64,000 bases of DNA from JAVEDQ01 sp963783105 (GCA_963783105.1 CAWAMI010000005.1:124001-188000), one strand, 5' to 3'. Positions 53,279-62,067 are shown, numbered from the stretch's first letter. Numbers and translations are program-made. Notes: generated from the sequence alone by a model not told the origin.

Positions 53279-54073
53279 TCATCGCGTCGCCAGGAGCCGC
53301 AGCGCCTCGTCGTGCAGGAGCCCGTTGCTCACCACGACGCTGCCGCCGTCCGGCCCGGCCGCGCCGGCGAGATCGGTGAACCGGCCACCTGCCTCCTCGA
53401 CGATCACCTGCAGGGCGGCGAGGTCCCAGTGCGACACCTCCGGCTCGGCGGAGAGGTCGACGGCGCCCTCGGCAACCAGACAGTGCGACCAGAAGTCGCC
53501 GTAGGCGCGGGTGCGCCAGACCGAGCGGGCCAGGTCGAGGAAGCCGCCGAGCCGCGCCTGTTCCTCCCAGCCGGACAGCGACGAGTAGGCGAAGGACGCG
53601 TCGGCCAGATCGCCCACGCGCGAGACCGCGAGTCGGCGGGGCTCCGCCGCAAGGCCGTCGCGGCGCCAGGCCCCCGCGCCGCGGGCGGCCCACCAGCGGA
53701 ACCCGAGGGCGGGTGCGCTCACCACCCCGACCTCGACGCGGCCGTCGACCTCGAGCGCGAGCAGCGTGGCCCACACCGGAACGGTGCGGATGAAGTTCTT
53801 GGTGCCGTCGACGGGGTCGATCACCCACCGGCGCCGGGCGTCCTCGGCCCCGGAGAAGCCCTGCTCCTCCCCGAGAACCGCGTCGTCCGGGTGCGTGGAT
53901 GCGAGCCGGTCGCGCAGCGCCGCCTCGACGGCCCGGTCCGCATCGCTGACGGGCGTGCTGTCCGGCTTGGTCTCGACGACGAGGTCGAGCGAGGCGTAGC
54001 GGGTCAGCGTGATCTCGTCGGCGAGGTCGGCGAGTTGCAGGGCCAGCCCCAGGTCGTCGGCGGAAGTCGGCAC
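53279..54073 (-). CDS. Inositol monophosphatase family protein, probably histidinol-phosphatase (HisN)
   Basis: A 264-aa Mg-dependent phosphatase. Metal motif 1: AVLGEEQG; motif 2: WVIDPVDGTKNFIR; motif 3: EVSHWDLAALQVIVEEAGG. Overall pattern (TPVSDADRAVE, DGTKNFIRTVPVWATLLAL) is close to actinobacterial HisN, which dephosphorylates histidinol phosphate. myo-Inositol-1-phosphate is the alternative substrate. Confidence 0.85.
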   Translation of the reverse strand: MPTSADDLGLALQLADLADEITLTRYASLDLVVETKPDSTPVSDADRAVEAALRDRLASTHPDDAVLGEEQGFSGAEDARRRWVIDPVDGTKNFIRTVPVWATLLALEVDGRVEVGVVSAPALGFRWWAARGAGAWRRDGLAAEPRRLAVSRVGDLADASFAYSSLSGWEEQARLGGFLDLARSVWRTRAYGDFWSHCLVAEGAVDLSAEPEVSHWDLAALQVIVEEAGGRFTDLAGAAGPDGGSVVVSNGLLHDEALRLLATR

Positions 54074-54135
54074 GCCGAGAACCTACGACGCCAAGAACCT
54101 ACGACGCCGAGCCCGTTGGACAGGAGAGCAAGAAA

Positions 54136-54175
54136 TGTCAACGAGGGGCTTTACATCTCCGCGGAACTTGTCAAC
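54136..54175. promoter_or_regulatory. Repeated TGTCAAC motifs upstream of the TetR gene
   Basis: TGTCAAC at 54136-54142 and TTGTCAAC at 54168-54175, 33 bases apart and ending one base before the TetR ATG at 54177. On the other strand these read GTTGACA. They flank CTTTACATC and could be the autoregulatory operator. Confidence 0.45.
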
Positions 54176-54176
54176 C

Positions 54177-54788
54177 ATGGTGTGCATGGCTTCGGTCCGG
54201 CAGCGCATCCTCGACGCCGCCCGCGACATCGTCGTCGCGGGCGACTGGGGACGGACGCGGATGACCGAGGTGGCCGCTCGTGCCGGCGTCAGTCGCCAGA
54301 CGCTCTACAACGAGTTCGGCACCAAGGACGGGCTCGCGGTCGCCATGTCCGCGGCGCAGACGGAGTGGTTCCTCAGCCGCATCCAGGCGGAGCTCGACGA
54401 GCACCCCGACGACCCGATCGCCGGCATCCGGGCGGCCGTCAGCTTCACCCTGGACGCCGGCGCCGACGACCCGATGCTCAAGGCGACGCTGTCGAGCGCC
54501 CGCGGAGCGAGCGAGCTGCTGCCGCTGCTGACCACCCGCGCCGAACCGCTGCTCACCTCGAGCCGTCGGGTGCTCACCGCCTACCTCACCGACCACTGGC
54601 CCTCGCTGCCGTACCGCGACGTCGCGCTCGTCGCCGACTCGCTGATCCGGCTGACGGTGAGCCACCTCGTTCTGCCCCTGGCCCCGAGCGAGACGGTCGC
54701 CGACCAGCTCGCAGAACTCGCCGCGCGCGCCCTGCACCTGCCCGCGCATCCCATCAGCACGTCGCCTGCGAACAAGGAGATCCCGTGA
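54177..54788 (+). CDS. TetR-family transcriptional regulator
   Basis: A 203-aa regulator from ATG 54177 (MVCMASVRQ); ATG 54186 is also possible. HTH: ILDAARDIVVAGDWGRTRMT then ARAGVSRQTLYNEFGTKDGL. The C-terminal domain has LLPLLTTRAEPLLTSSRRVL. The final codons contain the AAGGAG of the next gene, and its stop overlaps the next start (GTGA 54785-54788), so regulator and diiron protein are one coupled unit. This arrangement recalls actinobacterial regulators of alkane or fatty-acid oxidation. Confidence 0.88.
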   Translation: MVCMASVRQRILDAARDIVVAGDWGRTRMTEVAARAGVSRQTLYNEFGTKDGLAVAMSAAQTEWFLSRIQAELDEHPDDPIAGIRAAVSFTLDAGADDPMLKATLSSARGASELLPLLTTRAEPLLTSSRRVLTAYLTDHWPSLPYRDVALVADSLIRLTVSHLVLPLAPSETVADQLAELAARALHLPAHPISTSPANKEIP

Positions 54789-55891
54789 CCACCCACGACC
54801 TCTATGCCATCCCCGCCGACTCCGGGTGGAGCACGCCGATGGCCGGCGACACCCGCTTCACCTGGGAGTACGACGAGGGCCGCGACCGGCTCCTGAAGCT
54901 GTACCAGAAGGGCAAGGACAAGCAGTGGGACTCGGTCAAGCGGATCGACTGGGATCTCGAGGTCGACCCGACGGACGCGCTCGGCCTGCCGAAGGAGACC
55001 ATCCCGATCTTCGGCTCGCCGACGTACAACAAGCTCGGTGAGAAGGAGATCGCCGAGCTCACCCAGCACATGACCGCCTGGCAGTTCTCCCAGTTCCTGC
55101 ACGGCGAGCAGGGCGCGATGATCTGTTCCGCCCGCATCGTCGAGGGTGTCCCGGACCTGGACTCGAAGTTCTACGCCAGCACCCAGACGATGGACGAGGC
55201 GCGGCACGCCGAGACCTATGCGCGCTTCCTGCAGGAGAAGATCGGGCTCCTCTACCCGATGAACACCAGCCTGCAGTCGCTGCTCAACTCGACGCTCACC
55301 GACAGCCGCTGGGACATGCCCTACCTCGGCATGCAGGTGCTCATCGAGGGTCTGGCGCTCGCCGCGTTCGGTCTTCTGCGCGACATGACCACCAAGCCGC
55401 TGCCCAAGCAGATCCTCGCCTACGTGATGCAGGACGAGGCGCGGCACGTGGCTTTCGGACGGATGGCCCTCAAGGACGCCTACGCCCAGCTCACCACCGC
55501 CGAGCGGGAGGAGCGCGAGGAGTTCGTCGTCGAGGGCTGCTACCTCATGCGCGACCGGTTCCGCGGCGAGGAGGTCTGGGAGGCCATGGGCTTCCCGATG
55601 GAGGAGTGCATGGAGTACGTCGACAAGGCGCCCTACATGCAGATGTTCCGCTCCCTGCTGTTCAGCCGCATCGTCCCGATCGTGAAGGACATCGGGCTGT
55701 GGGGCGACAAGGTGCAGAAGGCCTACGCCGACATGGGCGTGCTCGACATGGCCGGCGTCGACCTGGCCGCGCTGATGAAGGCGGACGAGGACGTCGCCGA
55801 GTCGCTCGACCGCGAGCGGGCCGAGATCGCCGCCCGCCAGCAGGAGGTCGACGAGACCATCAGCCTGGGCGAGCAGGTCTCCGCCGTCTGA
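54785..55891 (+). CDS. Ferritin-like diiron protein (predicted oxygenase)
   Basis: A 368-aa protein from GTG 54785. The four-helix carboxylate-bridged diiron pattern is visible: FLHGEQGAMICSARIVEGVP supplies the first Glu; TMDEARHAETYARFL gives E-x-x-H; LIEGLALAAFGLLRD gives another Glu; and MQDEARHVAFGRMAL gives the second E-x-x-H. It has no membrane segment and no radical-bearing motif of ribonucleotide reductase. AurF-like N-oxygenase or fatty-acid/aldehyde oxidation are possible. The coupled TetR suggests substrate induction. Confidence 0.75.
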   Translation: MTTHDLYAIPADSGWSTPMAGDTRFTWEYDEGRDRLLKLYQKGKDKQWDSVKRIDWDLEVDPTDALGLPKETIPIFGSPTYNKLGEKEIAELTQHMTAWQFSQFLHGEQGAMICSARIVEGVPDLDSKFYASTQTMDEARHAETYARFLQEKIGLLYPMNTSLQSLLNSTLTDSRWDMPYLGMQVLIEGLALAAFGLLRDMTTKPLPKQILAYVMQDEARHVAFGRMALKDAYAQLTTAEREEREEFVVEGCYLMRDRFRGEEVWEAMGFPMEECMEYVDKAPYMQMFRSLLFSRIVPIVKDIGLWGDKVQKAYADMGVLDMAGVDLAALMKADEDVAESLDRERAEIAARQQEVDETISLGEQVSAV

Positions 55892-55915
55892 TCTCCCGCG
55901 GGTTCCGAGCGATCC

Positions 55916-56905
55916 CTAACAGGTGCGGCAGAACGTCGGGTCGGTCGAGCGCCCCGGCGTCCTGTCGCCCCCCGGGAGGCGATCGTCGAGCGGCACGGAC
56001 TCGTCGAGGGAGACGGGGTCCCGTGGCTCGGGGATCTCCGACAGCGCGTCCTCAGCGGCGGTTGTCGAGCCGCGCAGCCGCCGATACCGCAGAGCCCGGT
56101 AGCCGACGACGGCCGACCAGCCCGTCACGACCAGCAGGCTGCCGGCCAGCGCGTCGACCAGGTAGTGGTTGGCGGTCGACATCACGACCAGCGTGGTGAG
56201 CAGCGGGTAGGCCACGCCGAGGATCCGCACGGACCGGGTTCGGGCGAAGCGCGCGAGGCACCAGCCGCTCCAGAGCGCCCAGCCCACATGCATCGACGGC
56301 ATGGCTGCGAGCTGGTTGGTGAGAGCCCCGAACCCGCGGGGGGCGCTGGCCTCGTTGCCCCACCAGCCCCAGTCGCTGACACTCGCCAGGGTGTCGGTGA
56401 ACCCGCTCCCGGTCAGGAGCCGCGGAGGAGCGGTCGGGAGCAGGAAGTAGCCGATCAGCGCGGCGCACGTGGCCAGGACCAGAGCGGTACGGGCCTCCCG
56501 GTACCAGCCCGGATGCCGCCGGAACAGGAAGATCAGCACCGCCGGGGTGACGACGAAGTGAAGCGTGGCGTAGAAGTAGGCGGCGAGCACGGCGAGTGCG
56601 GGGAGATGCTGGAGTCCCGTGTTCAGCGGAGCCTCGACGGCCAGATGCCAGGTTCGCTCCCAGTGCAGCAGAGCCCGGCCGGTCCGCTCCGCCCCCGGTA
56701 CGTCTGCGGATTGGAAGCCCCGGGTCAGTTCATAGGCGAAGTACAAGCCGCCGAGCAGCCCGATCTCCACCCACCAGCGTGGTGCCGGCCGTTCGTCCCG
56801 GCCTGTCGGCACGAAGTCGGTCTCGGATGGGCCGGGCTCCGATCGCGGCTTCTTCGAGGGGAGTGCGCGCTTCGAACCATCGACAGGGCTCACGAGCAAA
56901 GACAT
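55916..56905 (-). CDS. PAP2-superfamily membrane phosphatase/transferase
   Basis: About 329 aa from ATG 56905, chosen for CGGAG seven bases upstream; a GTG at 56974 extends the frame. Six membrane helices are predicted. PAP2 motifs: LLPTAPPRLL (variant of motif 1), AAMPSMHVGWALW (motif 2) and STANHYLVDALAG (motif 3), giving the catalytic His pair. This is the PAP2_3/inositolphosphotransferase-like group, which may act on phosphatidyl or polyprenyl phosphates. The C-terminus is a polar tail. Confidence 0.85.
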   Translation of the reverse strand: MSLLVSPVDGSKRALPSKKPRSEPGPSETDFVPTGRDERPAPRWWVEIGLLGGLYFAYELTRGFQSADVPGAERTGRALLHWERTWHLAVEAPLNTGLQHLPALAVLAAYFYATLHFVVTPAVLIFLFRRHPGWYREARTALVLATCAALIGYFLLPTAPPRLLTGSGFTDTLASVSDWGWWGNEASAPRGFGALTNQLAAMPSMHVGWALWSGWCLARFARTRSVRILGVAYPLLTTLVVMSTANHYLVDALAGSLLVVTGWSAVVGYRALRYRRLRGSTTAAEDALSEIPEPRDPVSLDESVPLDDRLPGGDRTPGRSTDPTFCRTC

Positions 56906-56988
56906 GAGCGACTCCGAGAAGCGCCAGACATGTTCCACGATCGTTTGACGGAACGTAACGCGCCGAAGTGACACGCGCTTCCGAATAT

Positions 56989-57011
56989 CGCGAGAAGTTG
57001 TGCTTCTCGCG
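56989..57011 (-). terminator. Terminator after the LPG-synthase-TM gene
   Basis: CGCGAGAAG (56989-56997) and CTTCTCGCG (57003-57011) form a perfect 9-bp stem with loop TTGTG, ten bases beyond the stop at 57021. Confidence 0.7.
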
Positions 57012-57020
57012 TGCTGTCCG

Positions 57021-58160
57021 TTACAGCGCGCTGCGACGACGAAGGCCGCGGGCCATCAGGAGGCCGAACGGCACGGGGGCCCAGAAGGTGACCGCCCGGA
57101 ACAGCAGCACGGCGGACAGCGCCGGACCCGCGGCGAGACCGGTGGCGACGAGCATCCCGACCAACGCTGCCTCCGTGGAGCCGATGCCCGACGGCGTCGG
57201 GACCGCCGAACCGACGGCGGTGCCGACGAGGTAGCCCACGAGGATGGCGATGACGTGCGAGAAGGAACCGACGCCGGCCACCGCTGCCACGCTGACGACG
57301 AGGCCGAAGCCCATCATCAGGGTGGTGCCGCCGGACGCCAGGAGCAGGAACGTGAGGTCGCGCGGGCGGCGGCGCATGGAGGTGATCTGCCGGACCGCCT
57401 GAGCGGCCGCCGTGCGGAGACGGCGGGCCGCCCGCGCGGCGCGGGCCCGGCAACAGACCGTCACGCCGGCCAGCAGGGAGAGCACGACCCCGGCGACCAG
57501 CACGACCGGCATCGACAGCGTCGGCGCGTGGGAGAACATGCGTCCTGCCGCGTCCGTCAGCGAGGCCTGCTGGCCGCCACCGATGAGGGTGCCTGCCGCC
57601 ACCAGCAGCAGGAGCACCCCGCCCTTCGCCATCGCCCCGAACAGGTGCATCGCTCCGACCGACCCGACGGATCGGCTCGTGGGCTGGCCGCACTTCGCAA
57701 GGAAGCGCGCGTTGACCGCGGCGGCGCCGAGCCCGGACGGGGTGACCCGGTTCGCCGCGGCCGCCACGATCTGAACGCGGGTCGCCTCGCGAAGGCAGAT
57801 GGGAACGCTGCTGCCGGCCGCCGCGCGGAGCGCGAGCGCGGACATCGTGTAGTGCCCGACGGCCGCTCCGACGAGGACGATGAGCCACGGCCACGACGAC
57901 GTGACCAGAACCCGAAGGCCCTCCGTCGCGGATTCCACGCCGTTGGTGAACGACCTCGCCCCCACCAGCGGGCTCGCCAGCAGGACGACGGCCGTCAGCA
58001 CTCCGGCGAGGACGGCGATCAGCGTCGTGCGACGGGAGGGAGCCCAGCGCACGAGCGGTCGGTCCGACACCGGGGGGCGGGAGGTCGGGCCGTGCAGCCC
58101 CGCGACAACTGTCGGTGCCGGTGAGAGCACGTCGAGAGCCACGGGACTTCGCCCCTTCAC
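57021..58160 (-). CDS. Lysylphosphatidylglycerol synthase TM-region (UPF0104) family protein
   Basis: A 379-aa integral membrane protein with about eight helices. It carries the flippase-like signature: VAAAANRVTPSGLGAAAVNA and, near the C-terminus, GSAVPTPSGIGSTEAALVG. The synthetase domain of MprF is absent, so it is likely a lipid transporter/flippase-type protein rather than an aminoacyl-lipid synthase. It precedes the PAP2 gene on the same strand, but a terminator separates them. Confidence 0.85.
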   Translation of the reverse strand: MKGRSPVALDVLSPAPTVVAGLHGPTSRPPVSDRPLVRWAPSRRTTLIAVLAGVLTAVVLLASPLVGARSFTNGVESATEGLRVLVTSSWPWLIVLVGAAVGHYTMSALALRAAAGSSVPICLREATRVQIVAAAANRVTPSGLGAAAVNARFLAKCGQPTSRSVGSVGAMHLFGAMAKGGVLLLLVAAGTLIGGGQQASLTDAAGRMFSHAPTLSMPVVLVAGVVLSLLAGVTVCCRARAARAARRLRTAAAQAVRQITSMRRRPRDLTFLLLASGGTTLMMGFGLVVSVAAVAGVGSFSHVIAILVGYLVGTAVGSAVPTPSGIGSTEAALVGMLVATGLAAGPALSAVLLFRAVTFWAPVPFGLLMARGLRRRSAL

Positions 58161-58297
58161 GTCGGGCCGCGCGCAGCGGTGGGCTCAGTTCGGCGTCCTG
58201 GGGCACGCCTTGCGGGATTGCTTCTGGTGTGCCCGGGGCCACTCCGGCTCATGCGTCCGGCAGGCACGTCAGCGGTCCGCCGGGGGTAACGGCAGCG

Positions 58298-58930
58298 TCA
58301 GCTACCCGGCACCGACGGCAGCGCGTCGCGGCCGTAGAGGACCTTCGACCAGATCACGTTCAAGGCCGCCGCGACGGTCTCCGGGTCCTGCCCGGGGGAC
58401 CGGCCGAGGGTGTCCGCGAGGTAGCTCTCGGTCATCAGGACGAGCGCGTGGCAGACCTCGCGGGGGAGCAGGTGCGGGAAGCGCCCGGCCCGGTACTGCT
58501 CGTCGCAGCGGGCGGTCACCGCGTCGATGAAGTGCTGCACGACTCCCCAGCGGAAGATCTCCTCGACCTCCGGCTGGGTGGCCGCCGCGTCGGCCAGGGC
58601 CTTCAGGACCGGACCGTGCCGTACGTAGACCGCGACGATGCCGGCCGTCGAGCGGCGGGAGGCGTCCTCGTCACCCGGCCCGGTCAGCCATACGTCGGAG
58701 ACCTCGAGGAACTCGCCCTCGATCCGTGCGGCCAGTCGGCGCAGCAGCGCCGGCAGGTCGGCGAAGTAGACGTAGAACGAGGATCGGCCGAGGCCGGTGC
58801 GCGCCATCACGTTGGCCACCGTCAGGTCCGCGTACGAACCCTCGCGCAGAAGGGACTGCGCGGCGTCGACGATCTCGCGCTCGGCGTCCTCGGGACGTCG
58901 CCGCTGTCGGGCGCGCGCCGGTGCGGTCAT
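58298..58930 (-). CDS. TetR-family regulator (EthR-like)
   Basis: A 210-aa protein from ATG 58930. HTH: IVDAAQSLLREGSYADLTVA then MARTGLGRSSFYVYFADLPA, which resembles the EthR group (RSSFYxYF). The C-terminal domain is helical, with LVLMTESYLADTLGRSPGQD. The start codon lies about seven bases from a GATAAT element, suggesting a leaderless or very short-leader mRNA. Confidence 0.88.
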   Translation of the reverse strand: MTAPARARQRRRPEDAEREIVDAAQSLLREGSYADLTVANVMARTGLGRSSFYVYFADLPALLRRLAARIEGEFLEVSDVWLTGPGDEDASRRSTAGIVAVYVRHGPVLKALADAAATQPEVEEIFRWGVVQHFIDAVTARCDEQYRAGRFPHLLPREVCHALVLMTESYLADTLGRSPGQDPETVAAALNVIWSKVLYGRDALPSVPGS

Positions 58931-58936
58931 GACGAT

Positions 58937-58970
58937 GATTATCCGCGTTCAGGGATTATCCCCGTTCAGG
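58937..58970 (-). promoter_or_regulatory. Tandem 17-bp repeat containing -10-like elements, before the TetR gene
   Basis: GATTATCCGCGTTCAGG (58937-58953) is followed immediately by GATTATCCCCGTTCAGG (58954-58970), differing at one base. On the minus strand each unit contains GGATAATC, with GATAAT resembling a -10 box; the proximal one ends seven bases from the TetR ATG. The distal unit overlaps the last codons of rsgA. Likely an autoregulated promoter. Confidence 0.55.
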
Positions 58971-59952
58971 CGTACTCGGGGATGTCCCGCGCCAGCAGCA
59001 GGCGCCGGAGCGAGGCCACGCGCTCCGCGGAGACGGTGCCCGCCTGCAGCGCGTCGTCGAGGGCGCAGTCGGGCGCGGCCTCGAGGTGCGAGCAGTCGCG
59101 GGGGCAGTCCTCGGCGACGGCCGCGAGGTCGGGGAAGGCGGCGAGCACCCGCTCGGGGCTGACCAGCCCGAGGCCGAACGACCGCACCCCTGGCGTGTCG
59201 ATGACGTAGCCGCCCTCGGGCAGGGTCAGCGCCACGGCCGAGCTGCTGGTGTGCCGGCCCCGCCCGGTGACGTCGTTGACGTCGGCGGTCGAACGGTCGG
59301 CGCCCGGGACGAGGCGGTTGACCAGGGTCGACTTGCCCACCCCGCTGTGGCCGAACAGGACGCTGACCCGGTTCGCGAGCAGATCCCGCAGCCCGGCGAG
59401 GTCGTCCCCGGGGGCGGTGGTCAGCATCGGCAGGCCGAACGGGCGGTAGAGGTCGGCCACCGCGGCCGGGTCGGCGAGGTCGGACTTGGTGAGGCACAGC
59501 GCCGGCTGCAGCCCCCCGTCGTAGGCGGCGACGAGGCAGCGGTCGATCAGGCCGAGCCGCGGCGGGGGATCCGCCAGCGAGGCGACGACGACCAGCAGCT
59601 CCGCGTTGGCGACGACGGGACGCTCCCCGGGGTCGTTGTCGTCCGGGGTGCGGCGGAGCAGGGTGCGCCGCTCGGCGACCGTGACGATGCGCGACAGCGA
59701 GTCCGGCTCGCCGGAGGTGTCGCCCGTGAGCTGCACCAGATCGCCCACGACGACGGGCGTGCGGCGGACGTCGCCGCCGCGGATGGCCGTGACCTCCGGG
59801 CCGCCGGGGATCCGGCAGGTGAAGCGACCCCGGTCGACGGCGACGACCATCGCCTCGGGAGCGTCGCCGTAGTCGGGGCGCAGCCGGCTGCGGCGCCTCG
59901 AGCCCCGACCGGGGCGGTTGCGGACGTCGTCCTCGTCGAGCTCTCGAGGCAT
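58966..59952 (-). CDS. rsgA: Ribosome small subunit-dependent GTPase A
   Basis: A circularly permuted GTPase that checks late 30S subunit assembly. 328 aa. OB-fold N-terminus, then G4 TKSD (155-158), G1 GHSGVGKS (201-208), switch region VTGRGRHTSS and G3 DTPGVRSF, followed by the zinc site CPRDCSHLEAAPDC. It is directly downstream of aroA, 45 bases away, an arrangement also seen in mycobacteria (Rv3227/Rv3228). Confidence 0.94.
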   Translation of the reverse strand: MPRELDEDDVRNRPGRGSRRRSRLRPDYGDAPEAMVVAVDRGRFTCRIPGGPEVTAIRGGDVRRTPVVVGDLVQLTGDTSGEPDSLSRIVTVAERRTLLRRTPDDNDPGERPVVANAELLVVVASLADPPPRLGLIDRCLVAAYDGGLQPALCLTKSDLADPAAVADLYRPFGLPMLTTAPGDDLAGLRDLLANRVSVLFGHSGVGKSTLVNRLVPGADRSTADVNDVTGRGRHTSSSAVALTLPEGGYVIDTPGVRSFGLGLVSPERVLAAFPDLAAVAEDCPRDCSHLEAAPDCALDDALQAGTVSAERVASLRRLLLARDIPEYA

Positions 59953-59997
59953 GTCAGCGCAGCTCGCGGGGCACGTCAGACCAGATCCCGCGGCATG

Positions 59998-61321
59998 TCA
60001 GCCGGTCGCCGCGCGCGGGCCGGTGGCCACGAGCTCCGCCCAGCGCTCCGGGAAGTCGGGGACCGTCTTGGCGGTCGTCGCTACGTCCACCACCTGCACG
60101 CCCGGCACCACGAGCCCGACCACGGCGTAGGCCATGGCCAGGCGGTGATCCGCTCGCGGGTCGAGGGTGGCGCCGGTCAGGGGGGCCGGCTCGATCGCGA
60201 GCCCGTCGTCGGTGATCTCGATGCGGGCGCCGAGCCGCCCGAACTCCTCGGCCAGCGCGGCCAGCCGGTCCGTCTCCTGCAGCCGCAGGTGGGCGACACC
60301 GCGCAGCCGCGAGGGACCGTCGGCGAGTACGGCGAGGGCGCACAGCGTCGGCGTCGCCTCGCCGTATTCGTGCAGGTCGAGGTCGGCACCGCGCAGCCGG
60401 TCCGGACCCTCGACGACCAGCCGCCCGTCGCTGACGGCGCACCGGCAGCCGAACGCCTCGAGCAGGCCGGGGAGCAGCCGGCCCGGCTGTTCGGTGGCCG
60501 CCGGCCAGTCCTCGAGGGCGACCCGTCCACCCGTCGCCGCCGCGGCGGCGAGGAACGCGGACGCGCTGGAGATGTCGGGTTCGATCGTCCGGTCCAGCGG
60601 CGACAGCGGCCCCGGCGCCACACGCCAGACGTCGTCGACGGTGTCGTCCACGGACGCGCCGTTCTCGCGCAGCATCGCCACCGTCATCCGCAGGTGCGGG
60701 GCGGACGGGACGGGCTCGCCGACGTGCCGGACCTCCACGCCGGCCGTGAACCGCGGAGCGGCCAGCAGCAGGCCGGAGACCAGCTGGCTGGACGACGACG
60801 CGTCGAGCGTGACGACGCCACCGCGCAGGCCCTCGGGCGCGGTGGCGGTGAAGGGCATGGCTCCGCGGCCGTCGTCGTCGATCCGGGCGCCGAGCAGGCG
60901 CAGGGCGCCGAGCAGCGGTCCCAGCGGGCGCTCGCGCATCCGGGGGTCGCCGTCGATGTGCACGGGGTCGTGCGTCAACACCATCGCCGCGGGCGGGAGG
61001 AAGCGCGCCACGGTGCCGGCGTTGCCGCAGTCGAGCGAGATGCCCTCCGGAGCGCTCGCCGAGCCGGCGTTCTCGGGCGTGACCAGCCAGTCCGGCTCCG
61101 CGGCGGCTTCTGTGCCGGCTTCTGTGCGCGGCTTCCGTGCCGGCTTCTGTGGCGGCATCGTCGACCCGCACCCCGAGGGCCCTCAGCCCCGCTGCCATCA
61201 GCTGCGTGTCCCGGGAGCGCAACGGCCGGCGCAGTCGGCTCGGTCCCTCGGCGAGGGCGGCGAGCAGGAGGGCCCGGTTGGTGGCCGACTTCGAGCCGGG
61301 CACGCGCACCGTTGTTCGCAC
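59998..61321 (-). pseudogene. aroA: 3-phosphoshikimate 1-carboxyvinyltransferase (EPSP synthase), frameshifted
   Basis: EPSP synthase joins PEP to shikimate-3-phosphate in aromatic amino-acid synthesis. The N-terminal part is in one frame: VRVPGSKSATNRALLLAALA then RSRDTQLMAAGLRALGVRVD. The start is unclear: GTG 61321 is the first usable codon, though family-like residues (TWAAPAADGP) continue upstream to about 61352. At 61105-61153 a 12-bp repeat array has one 13-base unit, shifting the frame. The remainder reads DWLVTPENAG, DCGNAGTVARFLPP, SSSSQLVSGLLLAAP, EPDISSASAFLAAAA and RADHRLAMAYAVVGL to the stop at 59998. Removing one base restores the gene, which is normally essential, so an assembly error or slippage is suspected. 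Confidence 0.85.
61105..61153 (-). repeat. 12-bp tandem repeat in aroA with one 13-base unit
   Basis: Units on the + strand: GGCTTCTGTGCC (61105-61116), GGCTTCTGTGCGC (61117-61129), GGCTTCCGTGCC (61130-61141) and GGCTTCTGTGGC (61142-61153). Each 12-bp unit encodes about GTEA on the minus strand. The 13-base unit breaks the frame. Confidence 0.85.
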
Positions 61322-61719
61322 CGGCCCGTCGGCGGCGGGTGCCGCCCAGGTGTTCCCGGACGCGAGGGTGGGTGACGCTGCGGGCAGGAGAATCGGCCTC
61401 TCTCGTACGGCCGCTCGCGCTGACGATGTGGGGACGGTTGCGGCGGCTCCGTCCAGTATGAGGGGCCCGTCGGGGTGTCGGTCCCCGCATTCGCGTCGCC
61501 ATCCACAGGTGCGGTATCGGACGCAACGGGTACGGTCCCTCGACGGCGTAACCGCGGAGGTCTCCGCCTCTCGACGCAGCGGAGGCAATCCGGTGTGCCG
61601 GGACGCCCACTTCCGACCGCCTCTCGGTCGCCGCTCCCGATGAGCAGCTCGGGGGCGGTTGCGAGGGCTCGACCGCCGTGAACCGTGGGAAGACACTTGT
61701 TCGTGCTGGAGGCACTGTC
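61322..61719. other. Gap between aroA and the DksA-like gene
   Basis: Apart from the probable 5' end of aroA (to about 61352 or a little beyond) and the ribosome-binding site GGAGG at 61708-61712, I see no gene, hairpin or repeat in this stretch. Confidence 0.5.
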
Positions 61720-62067
61720 ATGGATGTGAACACCGCTCGCGCCCGGCTTCAGGAGCGCCTTGCCGAACTGGACCGCAGCGCCGCCGCGCTCGTCGCGGAG
61801 GAGGCGGGGACCGACGTCGACGTCAGTCACGTGCACCAGCACCCGGGGGACCAGGGCACGGAGGTGGCGGACTTCGAGCGGGAAAGCGCCGTGATCGAGG
61901 CGGCGCAGAGCGACCGCGCCGAGATCGAGGCCGCGCTCGCGCGCATCGACGCCGGCACCTACGGCCGTTGCATCGACTGCGGCAAGGAGATCCCCGAGGG
62001 CCGGCTGGAGATCAAGCCGGAGGCCGCGCGGTGCATGGAGGACCAGGCCAAGTTCGAGCAGCGCTGA
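61720..62067 (+). CDS. DksA/TraR-family zinc-finger protein with an incomplete Cys4 site
   Basis: A 115-aa protein from ATG 61720 with GGAGG seven bases upstream. An N-terminal helical hairpin (ARLQERLAELDRSAAALVAE, ESAVIEAAQSDRAEIEAALA) precedes the C-terminal finger CIDCGKEIPEGRLEIKPEAA and RCMEDQ. C84, C87 and C105 are present, but the fourth position is D108 instead of Cys. TraR/DksA proteins enter the RNA polymerase secondary channel; the tip acidic residues typical of DksA (DxxDxA) are not seen, so it is more like the actinobacterial TraR-type group. Confidence 0.82.
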   Translation: MDVNTARARLQERLAELDRSAAALVAEEAGTDVDVSHVHQHPGDQGTEVADFERESAVIEAAQSDRAEIEAALARIDAGTYGRCIDCGKEIPEGRLEIKPEAARCMEDQAKFEQR

